Of a stretch of DNA of 59,376 nt, positions 1 to 7,925 are shown piece after piece (position 1 is the first letter of the stretch; each line of letters opens with the position of its first letter). Source of the DNA: an uncultured Eubacteriales bacterium (lineage in GTDB: Bacteria > Bacillota > Clostridia > Christensenellales > Aristaeellaceae). A model generated the notes under the pieces. It did no database searches. It was given only the letters and a program-made list of their open reading frames with translations, and had not been told where the DNA came from. The translations under genes and the position numbers were made by a program. The stretch covers positions 1 to 59,376 of the forward strand of contig CACWXP010000021.1 of assembly GCA_902764875.1 (NCBI GenBank). Reading direction: 5' to 3'.

Positions 1-92
1 TCACACCTGTTCCCATACCGAACACAGAAGTTAAGCCCTTCAGTGCCGATGGTACTTGACTGGTAACGGTCCGGGAGAGTAGGTCGCCGCCG
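1..92 (+). rRNA. rrf: 5S ribosomal RNA, 3' part
   Basis: This is the 3' portion of a 5S rRNA; its 5' end lies outside the window. The conserved GAACACAGAAGTTAAGCCC segment at 20-38 and the closing GGGAGAGTAGGTCGCCGCC at about 73-91 are diagnostic. It is followed 11 bases later by a tRNA, so this is the tail of an rRNA operon on the plus strand. The exact 3' end is uncertain by a few bases. Confidence 0.93.
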
Positions 93-102
93 GATTCCAT
101 AT

Positions 103-174
<72 letters not shown>

Positions 175-177
175 CGC

Positions 178-217
178 AAAAACCCTCGAAGAATCAACGC
201 TTCGAGGGTTTTCGTTT
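178..217 (+). terminator. Rho-independent terminator of the rRNA/tRNA operon
   Basis: A 12-bp stem, AAACCCTCGAAG (180-191) with CTTCGAGGGTTT (200-211), has an 8-base loop and is followed by a T-rich tail (TTCGTTTTG). It sits directly after tRNA-Asn. The converging metallo-hydrolase gene ends at 302, so a second role for minus-strand transcripts is possible. Confidence 0.85.
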
Positions 218-301
218 TGCTCAAGTCGGAAGGGCAACCGGACTTTCCGGGCTTGATATCGTAGTCAATTGGGAATCGAAGAGAAAGGGAAGTTGCTGAA
301 A

Positions 302-937
302 TCAGCTGTTGCAAAGGAAAGATGTGAAGCCCAAATCATAGACCATGATCTTCTGACCGTAGAAATCAGCAGAATGTCCTTCGGCTTTACCGGCCAGAAT
401 GCTTTCTGCGCCTTCCCGAAGCCTCGGGATACAGTCGGGACGGAGCGGAAGATCCGAATGGGAAGGCCAGATTTCATCAAATTCTGCTGTCCGCTTCTCC
501 AGTTTTTCCAGGCTGGCGATATAGTCCCGCATGCTGCGGTGTTCACCGAACATAAAGATTCTTCCGTGTTCCTGGATCGGATCTCCGCTGATCAGAATCC
601 GCCGGCTGACATCGAGCACGGCAATGCTTCCGGGAGTATGCCCGGGAAGGTGGATGATCTTCAGCTTCCGGCTGCCGAGATCGATTTCATCACCGTTCTG
701 CAAGGGAACCAGGGTTCCGCTTTTTCCGGTGCTGCGATAATGTGGTTCATCTGCCGGGTGCATATAGAAAGAATCAAACTGATCGTTACAACCGACATGA
801 TCCACGTCTGCATGTGTGTTTGCGAGAAGAACGGGAAGTCTGGTCAACGCTTCGGCAATGTTCCGGGCATGGCGGACCGTCATGCCGGAGTCGATCAGGA
901 TTGCTTTTTCCGTTCCTTTCAGCAGGAAAATTGTCAC
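302..937 (-). CDS. MBL-fold metallo-hydrolase
   Basis: A 211-residue protein with the metallo-beta-lactamase fold signature THADVDH (residues 41-47), a second metal His in LPGH (100), a bridging Asp in SGDP (119) and a late His in PSH (160). This is the di-metal site of small glyoxalase II-like hydrolases; the substrate cannot be read from the sequence. The start is GTG at 937, whose codon overlaps the TGA stop of the upstream diguanylate cyclase gene as GTGA, so translation is probably coupled. There is no signal peptide, so it should be cytoplasmic. Pairing with a GGDEF gene suggests a shared operon, not a proven shared function. Confidence 0.85.
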   Translation of the reverse strand: MTIFLLKGTEKAILIDSGMTVRHARNIAEALTRLPVLLANTHADVDHVGCNDQFDSFYMHPADEPHYRSTGKSGTLVPLQNGDEIDLGSRKLKIIHLPGHTPGSIAVLDVSRRILISGDPIQEHGRIFMFGEHRSMRDYIASLEKLEKRTAEFDEIWPSHSDLPLRPDCIPRLREGAESILAGKAEGHSADFYGQKIMVYDLGFTSFLCNS

Positions 938-2346
938 CGCCTCTGCTTCGGATTGCTTTGATAGTATTTTTCCTTATCCAGATACATCAGCTCGTCTGCT
1001 TTCTTCAGGGCGTCACGAATCTTTCCGGAATCCTGAATCACACACCAGCCGACCGCAAAACTGACATGCGGATAGTCGACAGCCAGCCGTTTGACTTCCT
1101 CACATCTCTTTTTGAGTTCTTCTTCCTCCATGCCGCGGGTCAGGATCATGAATTCATCGCCGCCCGCCCGGTAGATTTCATCCCCGGCAAAAACCTGACG
1201 CAGTATAGCTGCACCGTTTTTCAGCATGCGGTCTCCTTCTTCATGACCGTACCGGTCGTTGACGCGCTTCAGGCCGTTCAGGTCTGCGAAGACAATACCC
1301 GGACGATCCATACGGACTTTCCCTTCCCGAAGCTCGTCGATCCGGTTGTTCATTTCGTTCCGGTTCATGATGCCGGTCAGCAGATCCATCGTGCTGAGCT
1401 CTCTCAGCCGGGACAGAAGAATATAGTTGGCAATCTCGGAAGCGATAAAGTATGTACTCAGTTCAAGGGTTTCCTTAATCCTCAGGGTGTCCACCGTATC
1501 AAAATTAGTTGCCCAGATATAACCGAGCAGTTCGTCTCCGGATCTGAGCGGGAAAAGCACCAGGCTCTGGACCTGGGACTTGATCAGGGACGCATACCAT
1601 GCCGGGTTTCTTTTTCGAATGTATTCCATGTCTGCCTGATCCTTCACAATGAGACAGTTGCTTCCGCCGATCGTGTCAAGCCAGGACAGCGCAATGTCAT
1701 AGAAATCCGGCATCATTGCTCTTCTCAGATGATCCAGATCATCTGTGGCTTCCAGTGCTTCGCAGAGGATCCGGCAGGTTTTCTGTCGGGAATCCATCAG
1801 CAGAAGCACGCAGTTTTTGGCTTTGCACAGATCCCGCAGATCCAGGATCACGCTGCCCATCGTGCGCTCAAAACCGGATTCATCCTTTACGCCCCGCAGT
1901 TTGATACAGGTGCTGAGAACGTCCTGGGCAATATCCTGGGAAAGGCCGGCCATTTTTCCGGTTTCGGCCTGATGCGTAATTTCCTGGGTATAGGTACAGT
2001 AATGAATATGCCCTTCGCTTCCCACCGGGAGCATAAAAATGTCGAACCAGAAGTCAAAGCGTTCCGGGTGGACATAGGTATGCATGGGTTTCTTCCGAAC
2101 CGCACAGTTAAAACAGAACAGTTCAAAATTCAGATCTTTCGGTATATAGCGTTCATAGAGGCAGTTCGGCTCAAAACGGGTTGCCTTCAGCAGCGGAACA
2201 TCCGGAGAGGGGTTTTCAATCGAATCAATATAAGCTTTGTTTCCGGTTACAATCCGGATTTCTCCGCAGGAACCGTCTTCCTTTTCTTCCACCGACATGA
2301 TGCAGGTCATCGGCTCAATCTGATCCACGAATTTCTGCAGATCCAT
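934..2346 (-). CDS. GGDEF-domain diguanylate cyclase
   Basis: About 470 residues. The C-terminal third is a GGDEF domain with the motif AGGDEF near residue 396 and the closing ADELMY segment; it would make cyclic di-GMP from two GTP. No RxxD inhibitory site is seen five residues upstream. The rest of the protein lacks clear membrane segments and looks like a sensory region, part of it GAF-like (inference). The ATG at 2346 is chosen because GGAGGGG (2353-2359) lies just upstream; the open frame runs on to 3231 but that extension is antisense to adenine deaminase. The gene is divergent from adenine deaminase and coupled to the MBL gene. Confidence 0.88.
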   Translation of the reverse strand: MDLQKFVDQIEPMTCIMSVEEKEDGSCGEIRIVTGNKAYIDSIENPSPDVPLLKATRFEPNCLYERYIPKDLNFELFCFNCAVRKKPMHTYVHPERFDFWFDIFMLPVGSEGHIHYCTYTQEITHQAETGKMAGLSQDIAQDVLSTCIKLRGVKDESGFERTMGSVILDLRDLCKAKNCVLLLMDSRQKTCRILCEALEATDDLDHLRRAMMPDFYDIALSWLDTIGGSNCLIVKDQADMEYIRKRNPAWYASLIKSQVQSLVLFPLRSGDELLGYIWATNFDTVDTLRIKETLELSTYFIASEIANYILLSRLRELSTMDLLTGIMNRNEMNNRIDELREGKVRMDRPGIVFADLNGLKRVNDRYGHEEGDRMLKNGAAILRQVFAGDEIYRAGGDEFMILTRGMEEEELKKRCEEVKRLAVDYPHVSFAVGWCVIQDSGKIRDALKKADELMYLDKEKYYQSNPKQRR

Positions 2347-2403
2347 AAAACCCCTCCAAATGAAAACGGCACTCCGGATTGCGCAGTGTCTCAGGTCGCT
2401 TAT

Positions 2404-2432
2404 ATTGTACGTTATCGGCAATTGTGCGTCAA
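2404..2432 (-). promoter_or_regulatory. Sigma-A promoter of the diguanylate cyclase/MBL pair
   Basis: On the minus strand, TTGACG (2432-2427), a 17-base spacer and TACAAT (2409-2404) lie about 58 bases upstream of the start codon. Confidence 0.65.
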
Positions 2433-2456
2433 GCAGCCCGGTTGAAAGATCAGGCC

Positions 2457-2485
2457 TTTTTGTTGCGTCCGGAAAATGATATACT
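2457..2485 (+). promoter_or_regulatory. Extended -10 promoter of adenine deaminase
   Basis: TGATATACT at 2477-2485 is an extended -10 (TGn-TATACT). The matching -35 position (2457-2462, TTTTTG) is weak, as is usual for extended -10 promoters. It is divergent from the diguanylate cyclase promoter. Confidence 0.55.
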
Positions 2486-2520
2486 GAAGAATGAAAACCG
2501 GTTTGAGGAGGAGATCCACC

Positions 2521-4323
2521 ATGCTGAACAAATTTTGCAAAAAGCCTCTTTATGAAGTGACCAGAACCCTGGCAAAGGTTGCCATGGGTGCGGAAAAAGC
2601 CGATCTTGTGATCAAAAACGCCCGGTTGGTGAATGTCTGCACCTGCGAAATCCAGGAAAGGATTGATGTGGCGATTGCCGAGGGCAGGATCGCTCTGGTC
2701 GGCGATGCGGATCACTGCATCGGCGGAAAAACAAAAGTGATCAACGCGGCCGGGCAGTATATTGCCCCGGGTTTTATGGACGCGCATATCCATGTCGAGT
2801 CTTCCATGATCAGCGTCGGAGAGTATGCCCGGGCCGTTGTGCCTCACGGAACGACCGGGATCTTCATGGATCCGCATGAAATCTGCAATGTGTGCGGGCC
2901 GGAAGGCGTGAAGGCCATGATTGACGACGCCAAAAGATCGCCGCTGAAAGCGATGTCCAATGTGCCTTCCTGCGTTCCGGCTGTTGCCGGGTTTGAGGAT
3001 ACAGGATCGCATATCGGGCCGGACGAAGTGCGGGAGATGATGACCTGGGACGGTGTTATGGGCCTGGGGGAAATGATGAGCTTTCCGAATGTGCTCGGCG
3101 CGGAGGAAAACATCCACGGCGAACTGGCGGAAACGCTGAAAGCGGATCAGGTGATTACCGGCCACTATTCCGTTCCGGATACCGGGGCTGGCCTGAATGC
3201 CTATATTGCCTCCGGCATCCGCTGCTGCCACGAGTCAACGCGCGCGGAGGATGTGCTGGAGAAGATGCGGCGCGGCATGTATGCACTGATGCGCTACGGC
3301 AGCGCATGGCACGATATGCCGGTGATCATCCGCGCCATTCTTGACAACCAGATTGACGACCGCTTTGCCTGTCTGATCTCGGACGACACCCATCCGGACA
3401 CTTTAATTAATGAAGGACACCTGGATCATATTGTTCGCTGCGCGATTCGGGAGGGACTGGACCCCGTCAAAGCCATCCAGTATGTGACCATCAACCCTGC
3501 GACCTGCTTCCGGATGGATCATGAGATGGGCAGCATTGCTCCGGGCAAGTGCGCGGACATCGTTTTCTTCAGCGACCTGAATGATATCCGCATTACCCGG
3601 ACGATTATTGACGGGGAAGTGGTTGCAGAAAACGGGGCCATGACGGTGAAAATCGGACAGTCCCGGTTCCCTGCATCCGTTTATGACACTATGCATGTGG
3701 GTCATCCGGTCACGGCGGAAAGCTTCCGGATTGACGCTCCTGACGGCGGCGACACGGTGAAAGCTCGTGTGATCGAAATCATTCCGAATCGGGTCGGGAA
3801 TTATGAAAGGATTCTGGACCTGAAAGTGAAAGACGGTGCCGTTGAGGCGGATCCAGGTCAGGACGTGATGAAGATGGCGGTGTTCGAACGGCATCATGCC
3901 ACGGGAACCAAAGGCGTCGGTTTCGTAAAAGGATTCGGATTCAAAAAAGGCGCGATGGCACAAACCGTTGCCCACGACGCGCACAATCTGCTGGTTGCCG
4001 GAACCAACGACGAAGATATGGCACTGGCGGCAAACACGCTGATTGAATGCGGTGGCGGTATGTGCGCTGCTGCAGACGGAAAAGTTCTGGCGCTTGTTCC
4101 GCTGCCCATTGCCGGATTGATGAACGATCTGCCGGTTGAGCAGATGGCAAAGCTGGTGAACGACCTGAGCATTGCCTGGAAAGAAATGGGGTGCGTCATC
4201 AACTCGCCCTATATGACCATGGCGCTGATCCCGCTGGCCTGTCTGCCGGAGCTTCGACTGACAAACCGGGGACTTGTGGACTGCAGAACCTTCAGCTTTG
4301 CGGAGTTATTTGTTCAGGAGTAA
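2521..4323 (+). CDS. ade: Adenine deaminase
   Basis: A 600-residue protein of the amidohydrolase superfamily that converts adenine to hypoxanthine and ammonia for purine salvage. The metal-binding DAHIHVESSM motif, the GTTGIFMDPHEICNV segment and the long C-terminal domain (DAHNLLVAGTNDEDM) are characteristic of the bacterial Ade family, and the length matches it. The ATG at 2521 is preferred to an in-frame ATG at 2491 because a strong GAGGAGGAG site ends 8-9 bases before it. The gene is cytoplasmic and divergently transcribed from the diguanylate cyclase. Hypoxanthine produced here would bypass part of the de novo pathway encoded further right. Confidence 0.95.
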   Translation: MLNKFCKKPLYEVTRTLAKVAMGAEKADLVIKNARLVNVCTCEIQERIDVAIAEGRIALVGDADHCIGGKTKVINAAGQYIAPGFMDAHIHVESSMISVGEYARAVVPHGTTGIFMDPHEICNVCGPEGVKAMIDDAKRSPLKAMSNVPSCVPAVAGFEDTGSHIGPDEVREMMTWDGVMGLGEMMSFPNVLGAEENIHGELAETLKADQVITGHYSVPDTGAGLNAYIASGIRCCHESTRAEDVLEKMRRGMYALMRYGSAWHDMPVIIRAILDNQIDDRFACLISDDTHPDTLINEGHLDHIVRCAIREGLDPVKAIQYVTINPATCFRMDHEMGSIAPGKCADIVFFSDLNDIRITRTIIDGEVVAENGAMTVKIGQSRFPASVYDTMHVGHPVTAESFRIDAPDGGDTVKARVIEIIPNRVGNYERILDLKVKDGAVEADPGQDVMKMAVFERHHATGTKGVGFVKGFGFKKGAMAQTVAHDAHNLLVAGTNDEDMALAANTLIECGGGMCAAADGKVLALVPLPIAGLMNDLPVEQMAKLVNDLSIAWKEMGCVINSPYMTMALIPLACLPELRLTNRGLVDCRTFSFAELFVQE

Positions 4324-4328
4324 AGAGA

Positions 4329-4412
4329 ATGGAGAATCCGAAACGCATCCGGCGAAGGATTGAAGGCAACCTTTCGCGAAAACGAGCGTTAGGACGGACA
4401 GGGGTTTGCTGA
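4329..4412 (+). CDS. Possible 27-residue basic leader ORF
   Basis: A short frame starting MENPKRIRRRIEGN, rich in Arg and Lys. AGGAG (4316-4320), overlapping the end of ade, is well placed for its ATG. Its TGA (4410-4412) overlaps the ATG of the next gene as TGATG, a typical re-initiation arrangement. No homology is recognised. It may simply couple translation of the ATPase gene to ade, or be a chance frame. Confidence 0.35.
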   Translation: MENPKRIRRRIEGNLSRKRALGRTGVC

Positions 4413-5134
4413 TGAAAAATGATCTGTTTATCCGGGCTTTGTCGATTGACTGGAATGAAGTGGAAAAGGATTCTTATCTGAGGCATATTCCTGCCCTGAA
4501 GGATCTCGATTATCTGCAGTTTCGGGAAAACGTGACATTCTTTGTGGGCGAAAACGGTTCCGGAAAGTCCACGCTGCTGGAAGCCATTGCTGTTTCTTAC
4601 GGCTTCAATGCGGAAGGCGGAACAAAGAATTACAACTTCAGCACGTACAACGATCTGTCCGGTTTGGCAGAAGCCATTCGTCTGTCGCGGGGGATCATCA
4701 GACCACTGGCAGGGTATTTCTTCAGGGCGGAGAGTTTCTTCAACGTTGCAACAGCGATCATGGAGAAATACAACGACGACGGTTTTTTGCCTGATTATCA
4801 TAAGGTTTCCCACGGAGAAAGCTTTCTTGACTTCATGAGCCATTCCAACCGGCAGGGGATCTATCTGATGGACGAACCGGAAGCCGCGCTTTCTCCTCAG
4901 CGCCAACTGACGCTGCTGCTTCATATTATACAGATGGCAGAAGCAGGATCGCAGTTTATCATCGTTACTCATTCTCCGATTTTGCTGGGGATTCCGGACG
5001 CGGAGATTCTGGAGTTTTCGGACGCCGGAATATGCCCGTGCGAATACGAAGAAACAGAAAGCTACCGGATCACAAAGCTTTTCATCGAGAACAGACAGCG
5101 GATGCTGGACAGACTGCTGCATGACGATGAATAA
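4412..5134 (+). CDS. AAA/ABC-type ATPase, predicted ATP-binding protein
   Basis: A 240-residue single ATPase domain: Walker A GENGSGKS at residues 46-53, a Q-loop region, an SHGE signature in place of LSGGQ, Walker B IYLMDEPEAALSP and an H-switch VTHSP. This pattern is that of stand-alone SMC/RecF-like ATPases (AAA_15/AAA_21 type), not of transporter subunits; no membrane partner is nearby. The ATG at 4412 follows a weak GGGG site; a TTG at 4406 in the same frame is possible. Its stop-start overlap with the small ORF suggests expression as a distal gene of the ade transcript. Biological role unknown. Confidence 0.82.
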   Translation: MKNDLFIRALSIDWNEVEKDSYLRHIPALKDLDYLQFRENVTFFVGENGSGKSTLLEAIAVSYGFNAEGGTKNYNFSTYNDLSGLAEAIRLSRGIIRPLAGYFFRAESFFNVATAIMEKYNDDGFLPDYHKVSHGESFLDFMSHSNRQGIYLMDEPEAALSPQRQLTLLLHIIQMAEAGSQFIIVTHSPILLGIPDAEILEFSDAGICPCEYEETESYRITKLFIENRQRMLDRLLHDDE

Positions 5135-5170
5135 CGGGTTTAAACCGGTGGACGAAGTACACAAAAGTAA

Positions 5171-5244
5171 CGAAATTCATAAAATAAAAACAACGGAAAA
5201 GACGAAAAACATAAAACAAAAGTTGCGAAAAACATAAAATAAAT
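5171..5244 (+). repeat. Three A-rich 19-bp direct repeats upstream of flavodoxin
   Basis: Copies of CGAAAnnCATAAAAnAAA lie at 5171-5189, 5203-5221 and 5226-5244 (start spacing 32 and 23). The last two are nearly identical. They sit between the ATPase and the flavodoxin gene and overlap the flavodoxin promoter region. A small GGTTTAAACC palindrome precedes them near 5143-5152. Confidence 0.6.
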
Positions 5245-5252
5245 TTTAAAAT
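5223..5252 (+). promoter_or_regulatory. Candidate promoter of flavodoxin/DUF523 pair
   Basis: TTGCGA (5223-5228), an 18-base spacer and TAAAAT (5247-5252), within the A-rich repeats, about 30 bases before the flavodoxin start. Confidence 0.45.
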
Positions 5253-5283
5253 GCTGCCTGATGAGGGTAGCAGGAGGAAGAAA

Positions 5284-5721
5284 ATGAAAACAGCAATTGT
5301 ATACTATTCAAAGCACCACGGGAACACCAAAAAACTGCTGGATGCCATCGCGGCGGAGAATGAAGTGACGCTGATTGACGTGACCGAGCAGCCGTCAGCG
5401 GATCTTTCCGGTTATGACCGCATCGGTTTTGCTTCCGGCATTTATTACAACAGTTTCGCAAAACAATTGCTTACCTATGCCCAGGACTGTCTTCCTGCAA
5501 AGAAAGACGTGTTCTATCTCTTTACCCACGGCGCACCCAAGGGCGTCTTTCTGACGGCTATCCGTAAGATTGCCGAGCAGAAGCAGTGCAGAGAGATTGG
5601 ATCCTATCATTGTCTGGGATTTGACACCTTCGGTCCGTTCAAGCTGGTTGGCGGGATCGCAAAAGGTCACCCGACGGAAGAAGAGATCAACGAGGCAGTC
5701 GCCTTTTATCAGAAGCTATGA
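5284..5721 (+). CDS. Flavodoxin family protein
   Basis: A 145-residue flavodoxin-fold protein. The N-terminal phosphate loop SKHHGNTKK (residues 9-17) is the FMN-binding P-loop, and the sheet-helix pattern continues to HPTEEEI. The length matches short-chain flavodoxins and flavodoxin domains of Clostridia; it should carry electrons in the cytoplasm. AGGAGG (5272-5277) supports the ATG at 5284 over an upstream in-frame ATG. Its stop overlaps the start of the DUF523 gene by four bases, so the two are translationally coupled. Confidence 0.88.
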   Translation: MKTAIVYYSKHHGNTKKLLDAIAAENEVTLIDVTEQPSADLSGYDRIGFASGIYYNSFAKQLLTYAQDCLPAKKDVFYLFTHGAPKGVFLTAIRKIAEQKQCREIGSYHCLGFDTFGPFKLVGGIAKGHPTEEEINEAVAFYQKL

Positions 5722-6146
5722 AGATTATGGTCAGCGCCTGCCTTCTGGGCGAAAACTGCAAGTATAACGGCGGGAACAACCGAAGCCCGGAACTCCTTCT
5801 CCTGTTGTCTGGGCATGAGGTCGTTCCGGTCTGTCCGGAAGTGCTGGGCGGATTACCCACACCACGAGCTCCCGCGGAAATCGTGAATGGTGTCGTCATC
5901 AACCGCGAAGGGGTTTCTGTGGACGATGCCTTCAGGCTGGGAGCCAAAAAGGCAATAGAGATGGCAAGGCAGGAGAAACCGGATTTGATCATTCTGCAGT
6001 CACGGAGCCCCAGCTGCGGCGTGAAAGAGATCTATGACGGAACGTTCTCCGGAAAGCTGATTCCGGGTTACGGTGTATTCGCTGAGATGGCTTTGCAGGC
6101 CGGTTTCCGGGTGATAGACGCGGAAGACGTTCCGGAGATCATTTGA
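5718..6146 (+). CDS. DUF523 family protein
   Basis: 142 residues beginning MKIMVSACLLGENCKYNGG, the hallmark of DUF523, with the further family motifs VCPEVLGGLPTPR and SRSPSCGVKEIYDG. The conserved cysteines suggest a metal or redox site, but the biochemical function of the family is not known to me. It overlaps the flavodoxin gene by ATGA. The gene is followed by more than a kilobase without genes. Confidence 0.9.
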   Translation: MKIMVSACLLGENCKYNGGNNRSPELLLLLSGHEVVPVCPEVLGGLPTPRAPAEIVNGVVINREGVSVDDAFRLGAKKAIEMARQEKPDLIILQSRSPSCGVKEIYDGTFSGKLIPGYGVFAEMALQAGFRVIDAEDVPEII

Positions 6147-6240
6147 CTGAAGAAGCGTTTATTTCATTAAGTAAAGAGTAATTGAAACTAACCCGTGGTT
6201 CTCTTTTTTGAGGGCTTTGGGTTGATTTTTGTCCAGCAGA

Positions 6241-6279
6241 TTGATTTTTCGTCCAAAATCGAGTATAATTGGACGAAAA
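6241..6279 (+). promoter_or_regulatory. Strong promoter nested in an 11-bp inverted repeat operator
   Basis: TTGATT (6241-6246), a 17-base spacer and TATAAT (6264-6269) form a near-consensus promoter. A perfect inverted repeat, TTTTCGTCCAA (6246-6256) and TTGGACGAAAA (6269-6279), flanks the -10 box with a 12-base centre. A related half-site, ATTTTTGTCCA, lies at 6225-6235. The geometry is that of a repressor operator covering the -10. No gene follows for 900 bases on this strand. Confidence 0.7.
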
Positions 6280-6517
6280 GGGATCTGATCAGAACCCTGT
6301 GCCGCATTCGCCAGAGTCCGTCCCACTCTAAAGTAAACCGAAGTCTGCATCCCGAAAACCGATTGTCACTCTGTAACTATGCCACTCGGAATTCTGATTG
6401 TAACCCGATCGCGATATCCAGTCCCCTATCAACCAAAAATGCTGTCCAGCTGTCCACCTGTCCAGCAATTCGCTTTTGTGTTGACCCCGGCTTTTAGTAT
6501 TACCGAATGTGCCTATT

Positions 6518-7200
6518 CTTTGCCCCTAAAAGCAGGCAGAAATCCATAGATATCAACGTGTTCAGGCTATTCCTTGCACCTAAAAGGACGGGCTGACTGA
6601 CTGTGGCTCGGTATTCATAAAAGCTTATCCCACTCTACCACTCGACAGCTGGACGTCAACGAGCGATCAGCTTGTCATCCTGCCTTAAGTTCAGAGCTTT
6701 GGAGTATTCACAATTATTTATACCTATTGTCAAGAATGAGGAATATGGCATATTTTTGAAACAGGCAACAAAAAACTAACACGTTGTCCTGCTGATCAGC
6801 TGTCTAGCATGGAATTTATTGGTTTATGCCCAGTTAAACCAGTAGCACTAAACCGGAGTTGCACTAAAAACCGGCCTGAAGCAAGTGTTGATAATGGATT
6901 CAGCTTAATCGGTAGCACTAAAAAGCCGGTTTTCAAGGAAGGCTTTGTTTGAATAAAAGTGTGCTCGAAAAAGGCTGTACTCGAAAGATGCCAGGCAACA
7001 ACGAAGAATTTGCCCGGCTGCTGTACAGATGTATCACTCGAAATAAGTATCACTCGCTACTTTTTACCCTCGAGTATCTTTACCCTCGAAGCCTGCTCGT
7101 CTTTGCCCTCAAAATCCTTGCCCTCAAAGCCGGGAAGGCAGATTATTCACGCTTTTTGGCTGATTGAAACCCTGCCCTCAAGGATTTCTTGAGGGCAAAG
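6518..7200 (+). repeat. Family of short repeats that change stepwise along the region
   Basis: Small clusters of 10-18 base units resemble their neighbours more than distant units: TGCCCCTAAAAG/TGCACCTAAAAG (6518-6536, 6572-6591); GTAGCACTAAA..CCGG three times (6842-6856, 6858-6874, 6912-6929); GTGCTCGAAA/GTACTCGAAA (6961-6975, 6977-6992); GTATCACTCG twice (7031-7045, 7047-7060); TTTACCCTCGA twice (7061-7078, 7079-7093); TGCCCTCAA three times (7101-7117, 7118-7133, 7172-7187). Confidence 0.55.
7174..7196 (-). terminator. Hairpin after rubrerythrin, possible terminator
   Basis: A perfect 9-bp stem, GCCCTCAAG (7174-7182) with CTTGAGGGC (7188-7196), has a 5-base loop, 19 bases beyond the rubrerythrin stop. 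On the minus strand it is followed only by AGGGTTTC, a poor U-tract. Confidence 0.45.
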
Positions 7201-7214
7201 CTTCCTTATGCATA

Positions 7215-7754
7215 TCAGTAATTCTCTGCAGCGATCTCGAAGTAGCTCTGGGGATGGTTGCAGACGGGGCAGACATCGGGAGCCTTGGTGCCGACGACAA
7301 TGTGGCCGCAGTTCCGGCATTCCCAGATCTTCACTTCGCTCTTCTCGAACACCTGCTGCATTTCAACGTTCTTCAGCAGGGCGCGGTAGCGTTCCTCATG
7401 ATGCTTTTCGATGGCAGCGACGCCGCGGAACTTGGCGGCCAGCTCCGGGAAGCCTTCTTCCTCGGCGGTTTTGGCGAAGGATTCGTACATATCGGTCCAC
7501 TCGTAGTTTTCGCCTTCGGCAGCTGCCTTCAGGTTTTCCGTCGTGGAGCCGATGCCCTTCAGTTCCTTGAACCACATCTTGGCATGCTCTTTTTCGTTTT
7601 CCGCGGTTTTCAGAAAGAGGGCAGAAATTTGTTCATAGCCTTCCTTTTTCGCGACGGAGGCAAAGTAGGTGTACTTGTTCCGGGCCTGGGACTCGCCGGC
7701 AAAGGCGGCTTCAAGGTTTTTCTCGGTTTGGGTTCCGCTGTATGGATTCGACAT
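7215..7754 (-). CDS. rbr: Rubrerythrin
   Basis: A 179-residue non-haem iron peroxidase that reduces hydrogen peroxide in anaerobes. The four-helix diiron domain shows Glu21 and the two ExxH motifs (Glu54/His57 and Glu116/His119); the C-terminal rubredoxin domain shows CRNC (146-149) and CPVC (162-165). Length and domain order are canonical. A strong AAGGAGGAA site precedes the ATG. It is divergent from the HD-domain gene across a 171-base region holding back-to-back promoters. It should act in the cytoplasm with an electron donor such as rubredoxin or an NADH-linked reductase, not seen here. Confidence 0.96.
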   Translation of the reverse strand: MSNPYSGTQTEKNLEAAFAGESQARNKYTYFASVAKKEGYEQISALFLKTAENEKEHAKMWFKELKGIGSTTENLKAAAEGENYEWTDMYESFAKTAEEEGFPELAAKFRGVAAIEKHHEERYRALLKNVEMQQVFEKSEVKIWECRNCGHIVVGTKAPDVCPVCNHPQSYFEIAAENY

Positions 7755-7818
7755 GGTGGTTCCTCCTTGTTTTTCAAATTCTATCAGTCTGATTGTAACG
7801 ACCGGACTTTACGGGGAA

Positions 7819-7848
7819 ACCATACCACAAGGCGTAATTGTCTGTCAA
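7819..7848 (-). promoter_or_regulatory. Rubrerythrin promoter
   Basis: On the minus strand, TTGACA (7848-7843), an 18-base spacer and TATGGT (7824-7819) lie about 65 bases before the start codon. The -35 matches consensus fully. Confidence 0.6.
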
Positions 7849-7863
7849 CAGGCAGAAGCGGGG

Positions 7864-7892
7864 TTGACACGGGAGCAAGAAAGGAACATACT
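7864..7892 (+). promoter_or_regulatory. Promoter of the HD-domain gene
   Basis: TTGACA (7864-7869), a 17-base spacer and CATACT (7887-7892), 33 bases before the ATG. It is back to back with the rubrerythrin promoter; the two -35 boxes are 15 bases apart. Confidence 0.6.
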
Positions 7893-7925
7893 GCGTTTAT
7901 GCATTCACGAAGGAGGAACGGAAAC

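Larger units (their letters stand above)
6147..7214. other. Gene-free region of 1,068 bases with promoter and drifting repeats
   Basis: No frame here has a ribosome binding site plus plausible protein features; the longest (about 100 codons from 6195) is rejected. Base composition is more AT-rich than its surroundings. The region contains a strong promoter inside an inverted repeat (6241-6279), a series of short related motifs (6518-7200) and a hairpin at its right edge. A further small inverted repeat, TGGTTTA with TAAACCA, lies near 6829-6851. It could encode a structured RNA, be an eroded element, or both. Confidence 0.6.

Noticed and set aside
2347-3231. Upstream extension of the diguanylate cyclase frame
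   Set aside because: It is antisense to adenine deaminase, low in protein-like character, and a good ribosome binding site exists at the internal ATG 2346.
6195-6497. 100-codon frame in the gene-free region
   Set aside because: No ribosome binding site, no recognisable motif, and it spans the promoter and its inverted repeat.
6518-7200. CRISPR array
   Set aside because: Units are short and differ from cluster to cluster, spacing is irregular, and no cas genes are present.
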